Positions 9,857 to 18,248 of a stretch of 64,000 nt of DNA are shown here, in pieces. The translations under genes and the position numbers were made by a program. Source of the stretch: an uncultured Alphaproteobacteria bacterium (GTDB taxonomy: Bacteria; Pseudomonadota; Alphaproteobacteria; Micropepsales; Micropepsaceae); NCBI GenBank assembly GCA_902825865.1, contig CADECX010000001.1:124001-188000 (forward strand). Reading direction: 5' to 3'. The notes under the pieces are model-generated. The model did no database searches. It was not told the origin of the DNA and was given only the letters and a program-made list of their open reading frames with translations. How positions within the stretch are numbered: the stretch's first letter is position 1; each line of letters starts with the position of its first letter.

Positions 9857-10378
9857 ATGCCCGAGCCGCGACAACTTTATTGGATCAATCAGTTCGCCGG
9901 AGGCAATCTCGCGATCATGGCCGCGCCGCGCCCGGACGAGCAGCTGGAAGCCGCGATCATGGCCTGGAGGGACGAGGGCGTCGACACCGTCGTCTCGTTG
10001 CTTGAGCGTTCTGAAATTCCCAATCTCGCCGACGCCGAACGCATGCTGTGCGAGGAATTCGGCATCGAATTCTTTTCCTGTCCCGTCCGCGACAAGACCG
10101 TACCCGGCACGGTCGGGCCTTTCGCCAACTTGGCGCATCAACTTGCGGACAGGGTGGCGGCGGGGAAATCGGTGGCCATCCATTGCCGGGCGGGGATCGG
10201 CCGGTCCACCACCCTGGCGGCCTGCGTCTTGATCCTTTTGGGTGTCGATGGCGCGGTGGCGCTGGACATGATTGCCGCGGCGCGCGGACTGGAAGTGCCC
10301 GAAACCGAAGCCCAGCGCCAATGGATTCTGGATTTTCGCCAGGCCTGTTCGCGCGAAGGCATTATTTTCGTCGATTGA
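9857..10378 (+). CDS. Cysteine-dependent protein phosphatase (dual-specificity/PTP-like)
   Basis: A 173-residue soluble protein with the P-loop signature HCRAGIGRS: nucleophile Cys110 and phosphate-binding Arg116 in the CX5R motif. A candidate general acid Asp79 lies in the segment PVRDKTVPG. This matches the compact dual-specificity phosphatase fold of bacteria and archaea (150-180 residues). It could dephosphorylate tyrosine or serine on proteins, or another phosphoester. The exopolysaccharide tyrosine autokinase at 24981 is in the same region, and such kinases are normally paired with a phosphatase, often of a different family, so a functional pairing is plausible but unproven. It is separated by a short gap from the convergent gene at 10385. 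Confidence 0.75.
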   Translation: MPEPRQLYWINQFAGGNLAIMAAPRPDEQLEAAIMAWRDEGVDTVVSLLERSEIPNLADAERMLCEEFGIEFFSCPVRDKTVPGTVGPFANLAHQLADRVAAGKSVAIHCRAGIGRSTTLAACVLILLGVDGAVALDMIAAARGLEVPETEAQRQWILDFRQACSREGIIFVD

Positions 10379-10384
10379 CTTGCG

Positions 10385-10978
10385 CTAACGCGTTTCGGCT
10401 TGCCGGCGCCGTTCGGCGGCGGGAGTCAAAGTGGCGATCAAGCCGCGGGCGCTGGCGTTTAATTGCACCAGAATCTCGCAAAGATCGCTTGGTGGAGCAT
10501 CTTTCTTGAGATGCGCGCGCAAGGCGTTCAACTGATTCAGCAAATCGAAGTGACCTTCCTGCGCAGCTCTGCCGGCACGCGCGGGCGGCGGCATTTGATC
10601 GAGCCTGAGGTGCAAAATACGCTGGCAAAGGAAATAAGCGGGGTTGCTTTCCTTTTCGCCGGGCTTTTCCCTGGGGTGGAGCAGAGATCCCAGCGCGGAC
10701 CGGATCAGGCTGCGCAATTGCTCCAAACTGTTGAGGAGCTCAGGGGAGACGGCGGCCGGCGGGGATGGGCCGTCAGAAGCGGCGGGCGCGGGCGCCAAGC
10801 GCAAATCGGGTTGCGTCCTCGGCTTGGGAGCGGATTTTTCGGAGCCGATTTTTGCGGCGCGGACGGTCGCCCAGGCAATAATCACGGCCGCGACCACGAC
10901 CAGCAGTCCGGCCAGCAGAATTTGCCATTCCTTCGCCCAGTCATAGGCGAGATAAAGCTTGTCCCAATCGATCGTCAC
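10385..10978 (-). CDS. Hypothetical single-pass membrane protein
   Basis: About 197 residues from a GTG at 10978, chosen because AGGAG lies nine bases upstream; an upstream GTG at 11005 would add nine residues. A short N-terminal region ends in DWAKEW, followed by one strong hydrophobic helix (about residues 21-43), a Pro/Ala-rich linker and a helical tail with Leu repeats (LLNSLEQLRSLIRSALGSLL and QLNALRAHLKK) that may form coiled coils. No catalytic motif is visible and I do not recognise the family. The gene is convergent with the phosphatase at 9857, six bases apart, and divergent from the small membrane protein at 11160. Confidence 0.6.
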   Translation of the reverse strand: MTIDWDKLYLAYDWAKEWQILLAGLLVVVAAVIIAWATVRAAKIGSEKSAPKPRTQPDLRLAPAPAASDGPSPPAAVSPELLNSLEQLRSLIRSALGSLLHPREKPGEKESNPAYFLCQRILHLRLDQMPPPARAGRAAQEGHFDLLNQLNALRAHLKKDAPPSDLCEILVQLNASARGLIATLTPAAERRRQAETR

Positions 10979-11159
10979 GCAGTCCCGCTCCTGGACAGGC
11001 CGCACGGTGTGCGGGATGCCGAAAAAACCCTCTCAATTTTTGCCGGGATTGCCAAGGGCAGCCGCGCCGGGCGCGGGCATGACAGTGCCATCCGCCGCCG
11101 GCTCCTATGTATCCGTCATAAACATCCCCTTAATCGGTCGTCAAGGAACAGCTCCTAGG

Positions 11160-11429
11160 ATGCCCTGGCTCGCACGTTGCGGGGCATGGGGGAATTGGGC
11201 GATGTCACTCGCAATTCTACTGGGAGGCTGGGTAGCAGCCTCGATCATCCTCTCGCCGCTGATCGGACGCTTCCTCGCCGGAACGGACAAAGGCGAGACC
11301 GAACGTCCCCGGGCGGCGGCAAAGGCCCCGGCCTCGGCTTGGGCCACGCCCAGGCATGCCGAGACGATGCGCCGGAATGTCGCGATCGGGCTCTATCGTC
11401 GCCAAGCCGGCTGGCCCCGTACCGGCTGA
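11160..11429 (+). CDS. Small hypothetical membrane protein
   Basis: About 89 residues. One transmembrane helix (SLAILLGGWVAASIILSPLI, around residues 15-34) is followed by a basic, Ala/Pro-rich cytoplasmic-type tail. The ATG at 11160 has an AGGA 12 bases upstream; an internal ATG at 11202 directly before the helix is an alternative giving 75 residues. The frame is open further upstream, but that stretch lacks protein-like composition. No family recognised. It lies at the left edge of the exopolysaccharide region, divergent from another membrane protein of unknown role. Confidence 0.45.
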   Translation: MPWLARCGAWGNWAMSLAILLGGWVAASIILSPLIGRFLAGTDKGETERPRAAAKAPASAWATPRHAETMRRNVAIGLYRRQAGWPRTG

Positions 11430-11840
11430 TCACCGCGCCACTTCTGGAAAATTGACATCCCCAAGTTGCGTCCCTGGGCCTGACAGTCCCAGCGCACAAC
11501 CGTGTCCGGCCGGTATTTGTATCGGCTGGCGCCCCACCACCTAAAAGCGGGAACTTGTACTGCGGCCGCGCTGTATTCAGAACGCGCGCGGTACGGCTGG
11601 AAGTTCATGGTTAATCGGGAACGAAACCGCCGCTTTCTTGTTCACACCGGGCGGGAACTTTGCCCGAATTGTTGTAGCATTTTGGGTCTGTTTTACCTCG
11701 CATACGCAACAAATATAGCGGATACTGAACGGGTCACGCGGGGTTGGCTTTCAAATTCATCGCATAATCGGTTGACGCGGGATGGACTGTTCGCGGCACA
11801 AGGTTTGCGTGGGGCGTGTGACGATCGTGGGGAATGGGTA
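11430..11840 (+). promoter_or_regulatory. Non-coding leader upstream of the XrtA-type sugar transferase
   Basis: This 411-base gap holds no gene I can support, although the sugar transferase frame stays open through most of it; the implied extra 113 residues have no family resemblance. The stretch 11660-11720 is markedly AT-richer than its surroundings. It contains a weak sigma70-like pair, TTTACC (11692-11697) and TATAGC (11714-11719), 16 bases apart. This would leave a leader of about 115 bases. Promoter placement is inference. Confidence 0.3.
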
Positions 11841-13406
11841 ATGAGTCTGGACCAGGTGTCTCAAAACAATACGCCTGCAAACGCGTCCGCTCCGCACCTC
11901 GTCAAAGCCGACGCCTTTGTCCGCCGCAGCACGTCGAGTGATTCGCCGTCGCTGAGAACGCAGCGCGCCCGGAATGTCCCGCCGGCGGATATTCCCGCCC
12001 AGCGGCGCTATCCCCGTTATGTCCCCGCCGCGAATCTTTCCCAGTGCCTGCTGGATCTGGCCCTGATCGGCGGATCGCAAGTGGTTGTGCTTTCGCTGAT
12101 CTATAGCCGGCTTGCCCTGGTCGGACTGGTCCAAGCGGCGGCGGTGGTGGGCATTTCCATCGCCACCTCGATGATCTTGCTCTATGCCACCGGCTGTTAC
12201 CGCCGCGACGCGATCCTCAACCGCACCACCGCGCTTTCGCGGGTGCCCACGGCGCTCGCCATTTCGGGTGCGGTGCTGTTCCTGGTGCTGCACTACGGTT
12301 TTCCGGTGCTGTTTCCCTCCGCGCGGGTGTTCTGGAGCATCAGCCGCTGCGTGACCATCGTGCTGGTCGGCACTGGGGTTTCCCTTGGCGCGGCGATCAT
12401 CAGCCGCAACGTGGTGCGGGTGCTGCTGCACAGCAACTTCTTCCGCCGCCGGGTGCTGGTGGTCGGCACCGGCCAGCGGGCGCGTCATATCGAGGACATC
12501 AGCCACGCGCATGGCAATCTGCAGGAAATGCACTTCGTCAGCGAAGATGTGCTGACCCCTTCGGTTCAGGCCCATTCCGGTACCAACGAGGCCGCGCCTC
12601 CCACGGTGGGAGAATTGGCGGATCGCCTCAGCATCGATGAAATCGTGGTGGCGGTGGACGACCGCAGCCGCGTCGCCCTGGACAGTTTGCTGACTTGCAA
12701 GACGCGCGGTGTGCCGGTCACGGAATTCAATTCCTATCTCGAGCGCCAGACCGGCCGCGTCGAACTGGCCTGGCTGGAATTGCCCTGGTTGATCCATACC
12801 CCCGGATTCCAGTTCCGCTTGATCGACGACGGGGTGAAGCGGTTGATGGATATCGTGCTCAGCTTGACCGCCTTGATCGTCAGCCTGCCGGTCCTGGTGG
12901 TGGCGATGATCGCGATCCGGCTGGATTCGCCCGGATCGGTGATCTATCGCCAGCAGCGCGTCACCCGCGGCGGCCGCGTGTTCTGGCTCTACAAGCTCAG
13001 AAGCATGCGCATCGATGCCGAGCAGAATGGCGCCAAATGGGCCGCCGAGAACGACCCCCGAATCACCAAGGTCGGCAATTTCCTGCGCCGCAGCCGGTTG
13101 GACGAGATTCCGCAGCTGGTGAATATCCTGATCGGCGACATGTCCATCGTCGGCCCGCGTCCGGAGCGCCCGGTTTTCGTGGCCGACCTGTCGCGCCAGC
13201 TGCGCCTGTACGACCTGCGCCACACGGTGCGGGCGGGGCTGACCGGTTGGGCCCAGATCAATTATCACTATGGCGCCTCGCTGGAAGACGCCCAGCGCAA
13301 GCTGGAATACGACCTGTTCTACATCAAGAACTTCAGCCTGTTGCGCGATCTGGGAATCATGCTGCAGACCTTGCGCGTGGTTTTGTGGCCCGAGGGCGTG
13401 CGCTAA
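11841..13406 (+). CDS. Polyprenyl-phosphate sugar-1-phosphate transferase, XrtA/PEP-CTERM exopolysaccharide type
   Basis: About 521 residues from the ATG at 11841. There is a variable N-terminus, four to five membrane helices (residues about 65-200), a nucleotide-binding-like domain ([14 protein letters not shown]) and a C-terminal bacterial sugar transferase domain. The latter begins at [18 protein letters not shown] and contains the motifs [31 protein letters not shown] and VGPRPERP. This is the architecture of priming enzymes that load the first sugar phosphate onto undecaprenyl phosphate in the inner membrane; the closest type is the TIGR03013 family tied to exosortase A loci. It opens a plus-strand set with two glycosyltransferases. 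The sugar transferred is unknown. Confidence 0.88.
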   Translation: MSLDQVSQNNTPANASAPHLVKADAFVRRSTSSDSPSLRTQRARNVPPADIPAQRRYPRYVPAANLSQCLLDLALIGGSQVVVLSLIYSRLALVGLVQAAAVVGISIATSMILLYATGCYRRDAILNRTTALSRVPTALAISGAVLFLVLHYGFPVLFPSARVFWSISRCVTIVLVGTGVSLGAAIISRNVVRVLLHSNFFRRRVLVVGTGQRARHIEDISHAHGNLQEMHFVSEDVLTPSVQAHSGTNEAAPPTVGELADRLSIDEIVVAVDDRSRVALDSLLTCKTRGVPVTEFNSYLERQTGRVELAWLELPWLIHTPGFQFRLIDDGVKRLMDIVLSLTALIVSLPVLVVAMIAIRLDSPGSVIYRQQRVTRGGRVFWLYKLRSMRIDAEQNGAKWAAENDPRITKVGNFLRRSRLDEIPQLVNILIGDMSIVGPRPERPVFVADLSRQLRLYDLRHTVRAGLTGWAQINYHYGASLEDAQRKLEYDLFYIKNFSLLRDLGIMLQTLRVVLWPEGVR

Positions 13407-13472
13407 AGGCGTTTTGCGCCGGGTTGCAGGAATCCCCTTCCCGTTGCATATCTGACCGGCCGTAAAGCGGCT

Positions 13473-14624
13473 GTGGCAACCATCAGCGGGCCCCCTTTGA
13501 AGATCCTGTATCACCACCGGACCCGCTCCCGCGACGGCCAATCGGTTCACATCGACGAGATGATCGCCGCCCTGAAAGAGCAAGGGGTGAGCGTGCGCAT
13601 GGTCGAACCGCAGCGGGTGGATGCGATGAAACCCGCGCGCAAGAAGCAGGTGATACCCAAGCTGGTCTATGAGCTTTTGGAATTCGGCTATAGCGGGCTG
13701 GAATTTTTCAAGCTCGCATCCGCGATCCTGCGCGAGCGGCCCGACGCCATCTATGAGCGCGAGAATATCTTCATGCTGTCCGGGGTCTGGGCGGCGCGAT
13801 TGTTTTCCCTGCCGCTGCTGCTGGAGGTGAATGCGCCTTTGGCCGAGGAGCGCGGCAAGTTCGATGGCCTGGCGATGCCGGGTTTCGCGCGCTGGACCGA
13901 GGAAGTGCTGTGGCGGAGCGCCACCTATGTGTTGCCGGTCACGGCCGTATTGGGCGGATATATTCAAAAGGCCGGCGTTCCCGCCGCGCGCATTGCGGTG
14001 ACCTCCAATGGCGTGGATACCGGCGCCTTCCGGCTTGTCGGGGAAGGGGCGCGGCCGCCTCTGCCGGATGCGTTCAGGCGCGGACCGGTGCTGGGTTTTG
14101 TGGGCTATGTGCGGGCCTGGCATGGCCTGCCGCAGGTGGTGGATTTGCTGGGCGCCGATCCCGTCCTGGCGCAGGCCAGCCTGTTGGTGGTCGGCGACGG
14201 ACCGGCGCGCGGCGATCTGGAAGACCAGGCCCGCCAGCGGGGTGTCCAAGACCGCGTTCAGGTTTGCGGCGTGATCGGGCGCGATCGCCTGGCGGGCTAT
14301 ATCAGCACCTTCGATATCGCGCTGCAGCCCGAAGTCACCGCCTATGCCAGCCCGCTCAAGCTGTTCGAATATATGGCGCTGGGACGGGCCATCATCGCCC
14401 CCGATGCCCCCAATATCCGCGAGATCCTCACCCATGAGGTTGACGCCTTGTTGTTCGAACCGAACAATCCGGAGTCGCTGGCAGCCGCGATTCGCAGACT
14501 GGTCGGCGATGGCGCCTTGCGGGCGCGGTTGGGCGCGGCCGCAGCCGATAAGATCCAGCGGGAGGACATTACATGGACGCGCAATGCCCGCCGTGTGATC
14601 TCGCTGGTTCAGGGCCGTGCTTGA
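13473..14624 (+). CDS. Glycosyltransferase family 4
   Basis: The 383-residue cytoplasmic enzyme begins at a GTG. The N-terminal Rossmann half starts with LKILYHHRTRSRDGQSVHIDEMI. The C-terminal half carries the GT4 donor-site pattern: SNGVDTGAF, LLVVGDGP, QPEVTAYASPLKLFEYMALG with the EX7E-like glutamate, and APNIREIL. It transfers a sugar from a nucleotide donor to the growing exopolysaccharide repeat unit on the inner face of the membrane. It lies 66 bases after the priming transferase and overlaps the next glycosyltransferase by eight bases, so the three are probably one transcript. Donor and linkage cannot be predicted. Confidence 0.85.
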   Translation: MATISGPPLKILYHHRTRSRDGQSVHIDEMIAALKEQGVSVRMVEPQRVDAMKPARKKQVIPKLVYELLEFGYSGLEFFKLASAILRERPDAIYERENIFMLSGVWAARLFSLPLLLEVNAPLAEERGKFDGLAMPGFARWTEEVLWRSATYVLPVTAVLGGYIQKAGVPAARIAVTSNGVDTGAFRLVGEGARPPLPDAFRRGPVLGFVGYVRAWHGLPQVVDLLGADPVLAQASLLVVGDGPARGDLEDQARQRGVQDRVQVCGVIGRDRLAGYISTFDIALQPEVTAYASPLKLFEYMALGRAIIAPDAPNIREILTHEVDALLFEPNNPESLAAAIRRLVGDGALRARLGAAAADKIQREDITWTRNARRVISLVQGRA

Positions 14625-15744
14625 CGTTGCCGCCGGGCTAGCCGTGTCCAATCAACCGGCAACAAACCAGCAGAAGCATCTGCTGCATGTCTTCCCCACC
14701 TTCGCGGTGGGCGGCTCCCAGATGCGCTTCGCGCAATTGGTGCGGTTGCATGGCGCGCGATACCGTCACACCGTGCTCTCGCTGGACGGCAATTACGACA
14801 TGGCGGGCCGGCTGGGCGCGTTCCCCATCACCTATCCGAAATTGGAGTTCGACAAGCGCAAGACGCTGGCAAGCTGGCGGCTTTTCCGCAGGACTTTGCG
14901 GGACATCAAGCCGGATGTGCTGCTGACCTACAATTGGGGCGCGGTCGAATGGGCGCTGGTGAATCGTTTTGCACCACAAATCCCACATCTGCATATCGAA
15001 GACGGTTTCGGGCCCGAGGAAGCGCAGCGCCAGCTCAGGCGCCGCGTCTGGACCCGGCGGTTGGCGCTCACCGGGCGCCAAACAAAGGTGATTTTGCCGT
15101 CGCGCAACCTGGAGCGTATCGCGCGGGAGATATGGTCGCTCCCCGCAGGGCAAGTCCGCTATCTCCCCAATGGCGTGGATTGCGCGCGTTTCGCGGCCCC
15201 ATCGCGCCGGGATGCGCAAGGACCGCTTGTCATCGGCACGGTGGCCAGCCTGCGCAAGGAGAAAAACATCGCCCGCCTGATCGAGGCTTTTTCCGAAGTG
15301 TCCTCCCAGCGCGCCGCCGGCTCGCTGGAGCTTTTGATCGTGGGCGGCGGCGGCGAACGCCAAGCCCTGGAGAATCTGGCGCGGCAGCGCGGCGCCCCCG
15401 TCCGTTTCGCCGGCCAGACCAACGAACCCGAAAAATTCCTGCCGCAAATGGACATTTTCGCTTTGTCCTCCGATACCGAGCAGATGCCACTGAGCCTGCT
15501 GGAAGCGATGGCGGCGGGCCTGCCGGTGGTGGCGACGGCGGTGGGCGATGTGCGCCAGATGGTGGCTGCGGAAAATCGCGATTATGTCGTGCCGGTGAAG
15601 GGCGACGCCTTTGCGTCCGCCTTGGCGCGCTTGATCGATGACAAAGATGCCCGGCAGGCGCTGGGCCGCGCCAATGAGAAAAAGGCGCGCGAATCCTTCG
15701 ACGAGAATGTGATGGCGGCGCGTTACGCCGAACTTATCGGTTAA
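14617..15744 (+). CDS. Glycosyltransferase family 4
   Basis: About 375 residues from a GTG that overlaps the preceding stop; an internal GTG at 14644 is an alternative start. LLHVFPTFAVGGSQMRFAQL is the usual first strand and loop of GT4 enzymes that work in exosortase-associated or LPS clusters. The C-terminal half has YLPNGVDCARF, IGTVASLRKEKNIARLIEAF, IVGGGGERQ and SDTEQMPLSLLEAMAAGLPVVAT. The predicted role is addition of one residue to the lipid-linked repeat unit. The 3' end overlaps the convergent glycosyltransferase at 15734 by 11 bases, which makes this junction a likely transcription boundary. Confidence 0.85.
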   Translation: MLDVAAGLAVSNQPATNQQKHLLHVFPTFAVGGSQMRFAQLVRLHGARYRHTVLSLDGNYDMAGRLGAFPITYPKLEFDKRKTLASWRLFRRTLRDIKPDVLLTYNWGAVEWALVNRFAPQIPHLHIEDGFGPEEAQRQLRRRVWTRRLALTGRQTKVILPSRNLERIAREIWSLPAGQVRYLPNGVDCARFAAPSRRDAQGPLVIGTVASLRKEKNIARLIEAFSEVSSQRAAGSLELLIVGGGGERQALENLARQRGAPVRFAGQTNEPEKFLPQMDIFALSSDTEQMPLSLLEAMAAGLPVVATAVGDVRQMVAAENRDYVVPVKGDAFASALARLIDDKDARQALGRANEKKARESFDENVMAARYAELIG

Positions 15745-16921
15745 GGATAGACCGGAATATCGCGACTTGGCCGTCGGTGGTGGATTGCCAATCGAACTTT
15801 TCGGCATAGCGGCGGGTGGCGGCGCGGTCCGGCATGGCGCCTCGCAATTGGTTGATGCCCGCGACGATGCTTTCGGCGTCGCGGTTCTTGAGCAACAATC
15901 CGGCTTCCGGCGCCGCGATCACTTCGGGTGTGCCCCACACCGCGCTGCCCAGAACCGGGGTGCCGCACGCCATGGATTCCAACAGCACATTGGCCCAGCC
16001 CTCGCGGCTGGAGGCCAGAATGGAGATATCGGCGCAATTGTAGATATCGCACAGGGTCTTTTGATCGACGCTGCCCAGGAAACGGACGCGGTCCTTCACA
16101 CCCAGGCTCGCGGCCAGCTCTTCCAGTTTCTGGCGATCGGGCCCGGACCCGGCCAGCAATAGCGTGGCATCCGGAACCCGCTTGAGCGCTTCGATTATCA
16201 GATGGTGGCCTTTGCGTTCGATCAAGAGGCCGACCGAGGCCAGAACCAGGCCGCTGACACCCAACTGGGACCGCAGCGCGGCGCGATCTTTGACATGAAA
16301 CTTTTCCAGATCGACGCCATTGCGCAATGTCGTGATTTTGGAGGCGGGCGCTCCCAATTCGATCAAGCGGTCCTTCAAGGCCTGGCAAACCGTGATCATC
16401 GCCGCGGCATTGTCCGCCGCCTCCAGGATCAACCGGCGCGGGCGCGGGTATTCCGGAATCAGATTGATGTCGGTGCCGCGGGCGGTGATCACCACCGGCA
16501 GGTTGAATTCCGCTCCCAGCCAGGTTGCGGCGACGCCATCGGGATAAAAATAATGGGCATCGATCAGGTCGATCTTCAATCCCGCATCCAGCATTTTCCG
16601 CAGGCGCTTGCGCATGGCGCGGTAGAGCGTGTGTGGGGTCAGATTCATGCCGACCTTGGGGATCACCAGATAACGCGGATGGTCGACATCCAGCGTATTT
16701 CGCTGCTCGAAATCGGGAATGGCGCGTAATTTTTCCATTTCCGCGCTGGTGAGGCCGGGCGGCACCCAGGGAACAGGGGCCAGGACCCGTGCCTTCACCT
16801 TGCCGTCCGCCACCAGCCGGCGCAGCCGCGTTTCGACGAAAATTCCATGCGAAGGCTGCAAGGCGTTGGGGAACAGGGTCGACAGCGTCAGGATGGAAAT
16901 CGTAGGTGACGGATCCTGCAT
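15734..16921 (-). CDS. Glycosyltransferase family 4
   Basis: A 395-residue GT4 enzyme. The start ISILTLSTLFPNALQPSHGIFVETRLRRL is typical of teichuronic/exopolysaccharide transferases; IDAHYFYPDGVAA follows, then TARGTDINLIP, TLRNGVDLEKF, SVGLLIERKGH and SSREGWANVLLESMACGTPVLGS in the donor-binding half. It is probably involved in exopolysaccharide repeat assembly like its neighbours. It is encoded alone on the minus strand, convergent with the glycosyltransferase at 14617 and divergent from the VanZ-like gene, so it has its own promoter in the roughly 100 bases before 17023. No signal peptide. Confidence 0.85.
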   Translation of the reverse strand: MQDPSPTISILTLSTLFPNALQPSHGIFVETRLRRLVADGKVKARVLAPVPWVPPGLTSAEMEKLRAIPDFEQRNTLDVDHPRYLVIPKVGMNLTPHTLYRAMRKRLRKMLDAGLKIDLIDAHYFYPDGVAATWLGAEFNLPVVITARGTDINLIPEYPRPRRLILEAADNAAAMITVCQALKDRLIELGAPASKITTLRNGVDLEKFHVKDRAALRSQLGVSGLVLASVGLLIERKGHHLIIEALKRVPDATLLLAGSGPDRQKLEELAASLGVKDRVRFLGSVDQKTLCDIYNCADISILASSREGWANVLLESMACGTPVLGSAVWGTPEVIAAPEAGLLLKNRDAESIVAGINQLRGAMPDRAATRRYAEKFDWQSTTDGQVAIFRSILNR

Positions 16922-17022
16922 TTTTTTTCCGGTGTGGCGGCTTGGCAGGGCGCTCGGCCCCGCGCCGGATGTACAGGTCCCAGCCGCTCCTGTATAGCCG
17001 CTTTTGGAGGGCGCGCCCGCGC

Positions 17023-18240
17023 ATGGTCACACCGGATTTTTTCAAGCAGCGGCCGAATCGGGAGCGCGCCTTGGGCGGTTTTTGGGGGGGCTTGGTACGG
17101 TTTGCTCCCCTATTGATCGTGATGGGCGTGATCGTTTACGGCTCGCTTTATCCCTTTGTCTTTCACGATGCCGGTTCTCTGACAGACGCGATAGCGAGTC
17201 TTGCCGGAACCTGGGATCATCCGCCGCAAAGCCGCGGCGATATGCTGGCAAATCTTCTGTTTTATGTGCCTCTCGGCTTCGCCGTGACCCAGGCTTTTGG
17301 CCGGGCAGGCGCGAAAAGTTCGGCCGCGATCATGGCATTTGCCCTGGGCGCGGCTTTTTCGCTGTGCTTGGAGCTGCTGCAGTTCTACGAGTCCGGCCGG
17401 TTCAGCGCCTTGTCGGATGTCTATCTGAATAGCGCGGGTACGGCGTTGGGCGCGGCGCTGGCTTGCATGGCCGGTGAGCGGCGATTGAACCTGTCTTGGC
17501 CTTTGGAAGGGGCGGCGGTCTTTGCGCGGATTCTGCTTCTGGCCTGGCTGGCATGGCGCTTGTTCCCTTACGTGCCCACCGTCGACCTCCACAAATATTG
17601 GTACAGCCTTCAGCCCCTGTTTCATGATCCGGGAAACGCGCTTGGTGAGATCTGCCGCGATACGATTCTTTGGCTCAGCGTGATCTGCCTGGCGCGCATC
17701 GGTTTTTCGCCGAAAAACCTTGCCGGTTTTTTGTTGCCGGCGATTTTGTGTTTCTTCGCCGCCAAGATAGTGATCATCGGCCAGTATGTCGGCTTGCCGG
17801 ACGTTGCGGGGGCGGTATTGGCCCTGGCCTTGTACCTGAGCGTCCGCCGCTGGTTTGATGCCGCCATTGTTCCCATGGCTTTTCTGTTCCTGGCCCTGGT
17901 CGTCCATACCAGGATAATGCCCTTGCAATGGGCGCCGGAACCGAAGCCGTTTCAATGGATTCCCTTTTTCAGTTTTCTGCACGGCTCCCTGCAGTTCAAC
18001 ATCATCGCCTTCTGGCAAAAATTCTATCTCTACGGCGCGTTGCTGTTGCTTCTGGTGAAAGCGGGGATGAGGCTAAGCGTGGCGGTGGCTGTGGAAGGCG
18101 CCGTTCTTCTGGCCGCCAGCGTGGCGCAGATATTCCTGCTCGGGCGATCGGCGGAAATCACCGATGCGCTGATGGCCTTGATTTTGGGCCTGGTCTATTG
18201 GGGTCTGCGGCGCTGGCTTCCGGCGCCGGCGCCGGCCTGA
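17023..18240 (+). CDS. VanZ-like polytopic membrane protein
   Basis: About 405 residues from the ATG at 17023, supported by TTTTGGAGG 12 bases upstream; the frame runs open to 16906, but that part overlaps the divergent gene's start. The N-terminal half has the VanZ pattern: YGSLYPF, then DMLANLLFYVPLGFA, a run of helices and LELLQFYESGRFSALSDVYLNSAGTALGA. Further helices follow to about ten in total. VanZ-family proteins occur in many polysaccharide loci (including exosortase A clusters) and can confer teicoplanin tolerance, but their biochemical role is unclear. The 3' end is eight bases from the convergent amidotransferase gene. Confidence 0.78.
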   Translation: MVTPDFFKQRPNRERALGGFWGGLVRFAPLLIVMGVIVYGSLYPFVFHDAGSLTDAIASLAGTWDHPPQSRGDMLANLLFYVPLGFAVTQAFGRAGAKSSAAIMAFALGAAFSLCLELLQFYESGRFSALSDVYLNSAGTALGAALACMAGERRLNLSWPLEGAAVFARILLLAWLAWRLFPYVPTVDLHKYWYSLQPLFHDPGNALGEICRDTILWLSVICLARIGFSPKNLAGFLLPAILCFFAAKIVIIGQYVGLPDVAGAVLALALYLSVRRWFDAAIVPMAFLFLALVVHTRIMPLQWAPEPKPFQWIPFFSFLHGSLQFNIIAFWQKFYLYGALLLLLVKAGMRLSVAVAVEGAVLLAASVAQIFLLGRSAEITDALMALILGLVYWGLRRWLPAPAPA

Positions 18241-18248
18241 CGAAAAAA

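Noticed and set aside
11772..11800. A sigma70 promoter starting with TTGACG before the sugar transferase
   Set aside because: No acceptable -10 hexamer at 16-18 bases; the weaker pair at 11692-11719 is listed instead with low confidence.
11502..11840. An N-terminal extension of the sugar transferase
   Set aside because: The extra residues lack resemblance to the family, and an ATG at 11841 gives the expected N-terminus.
11757..14651. A 964-residue open frame on the minus strand opposite the sugar transferase and a glycosyltransferase
   Set aside because: It is antisense to two clear family members, has His/Gln/Arg-rich composition without motifs, and arises from high-GC codon usage.
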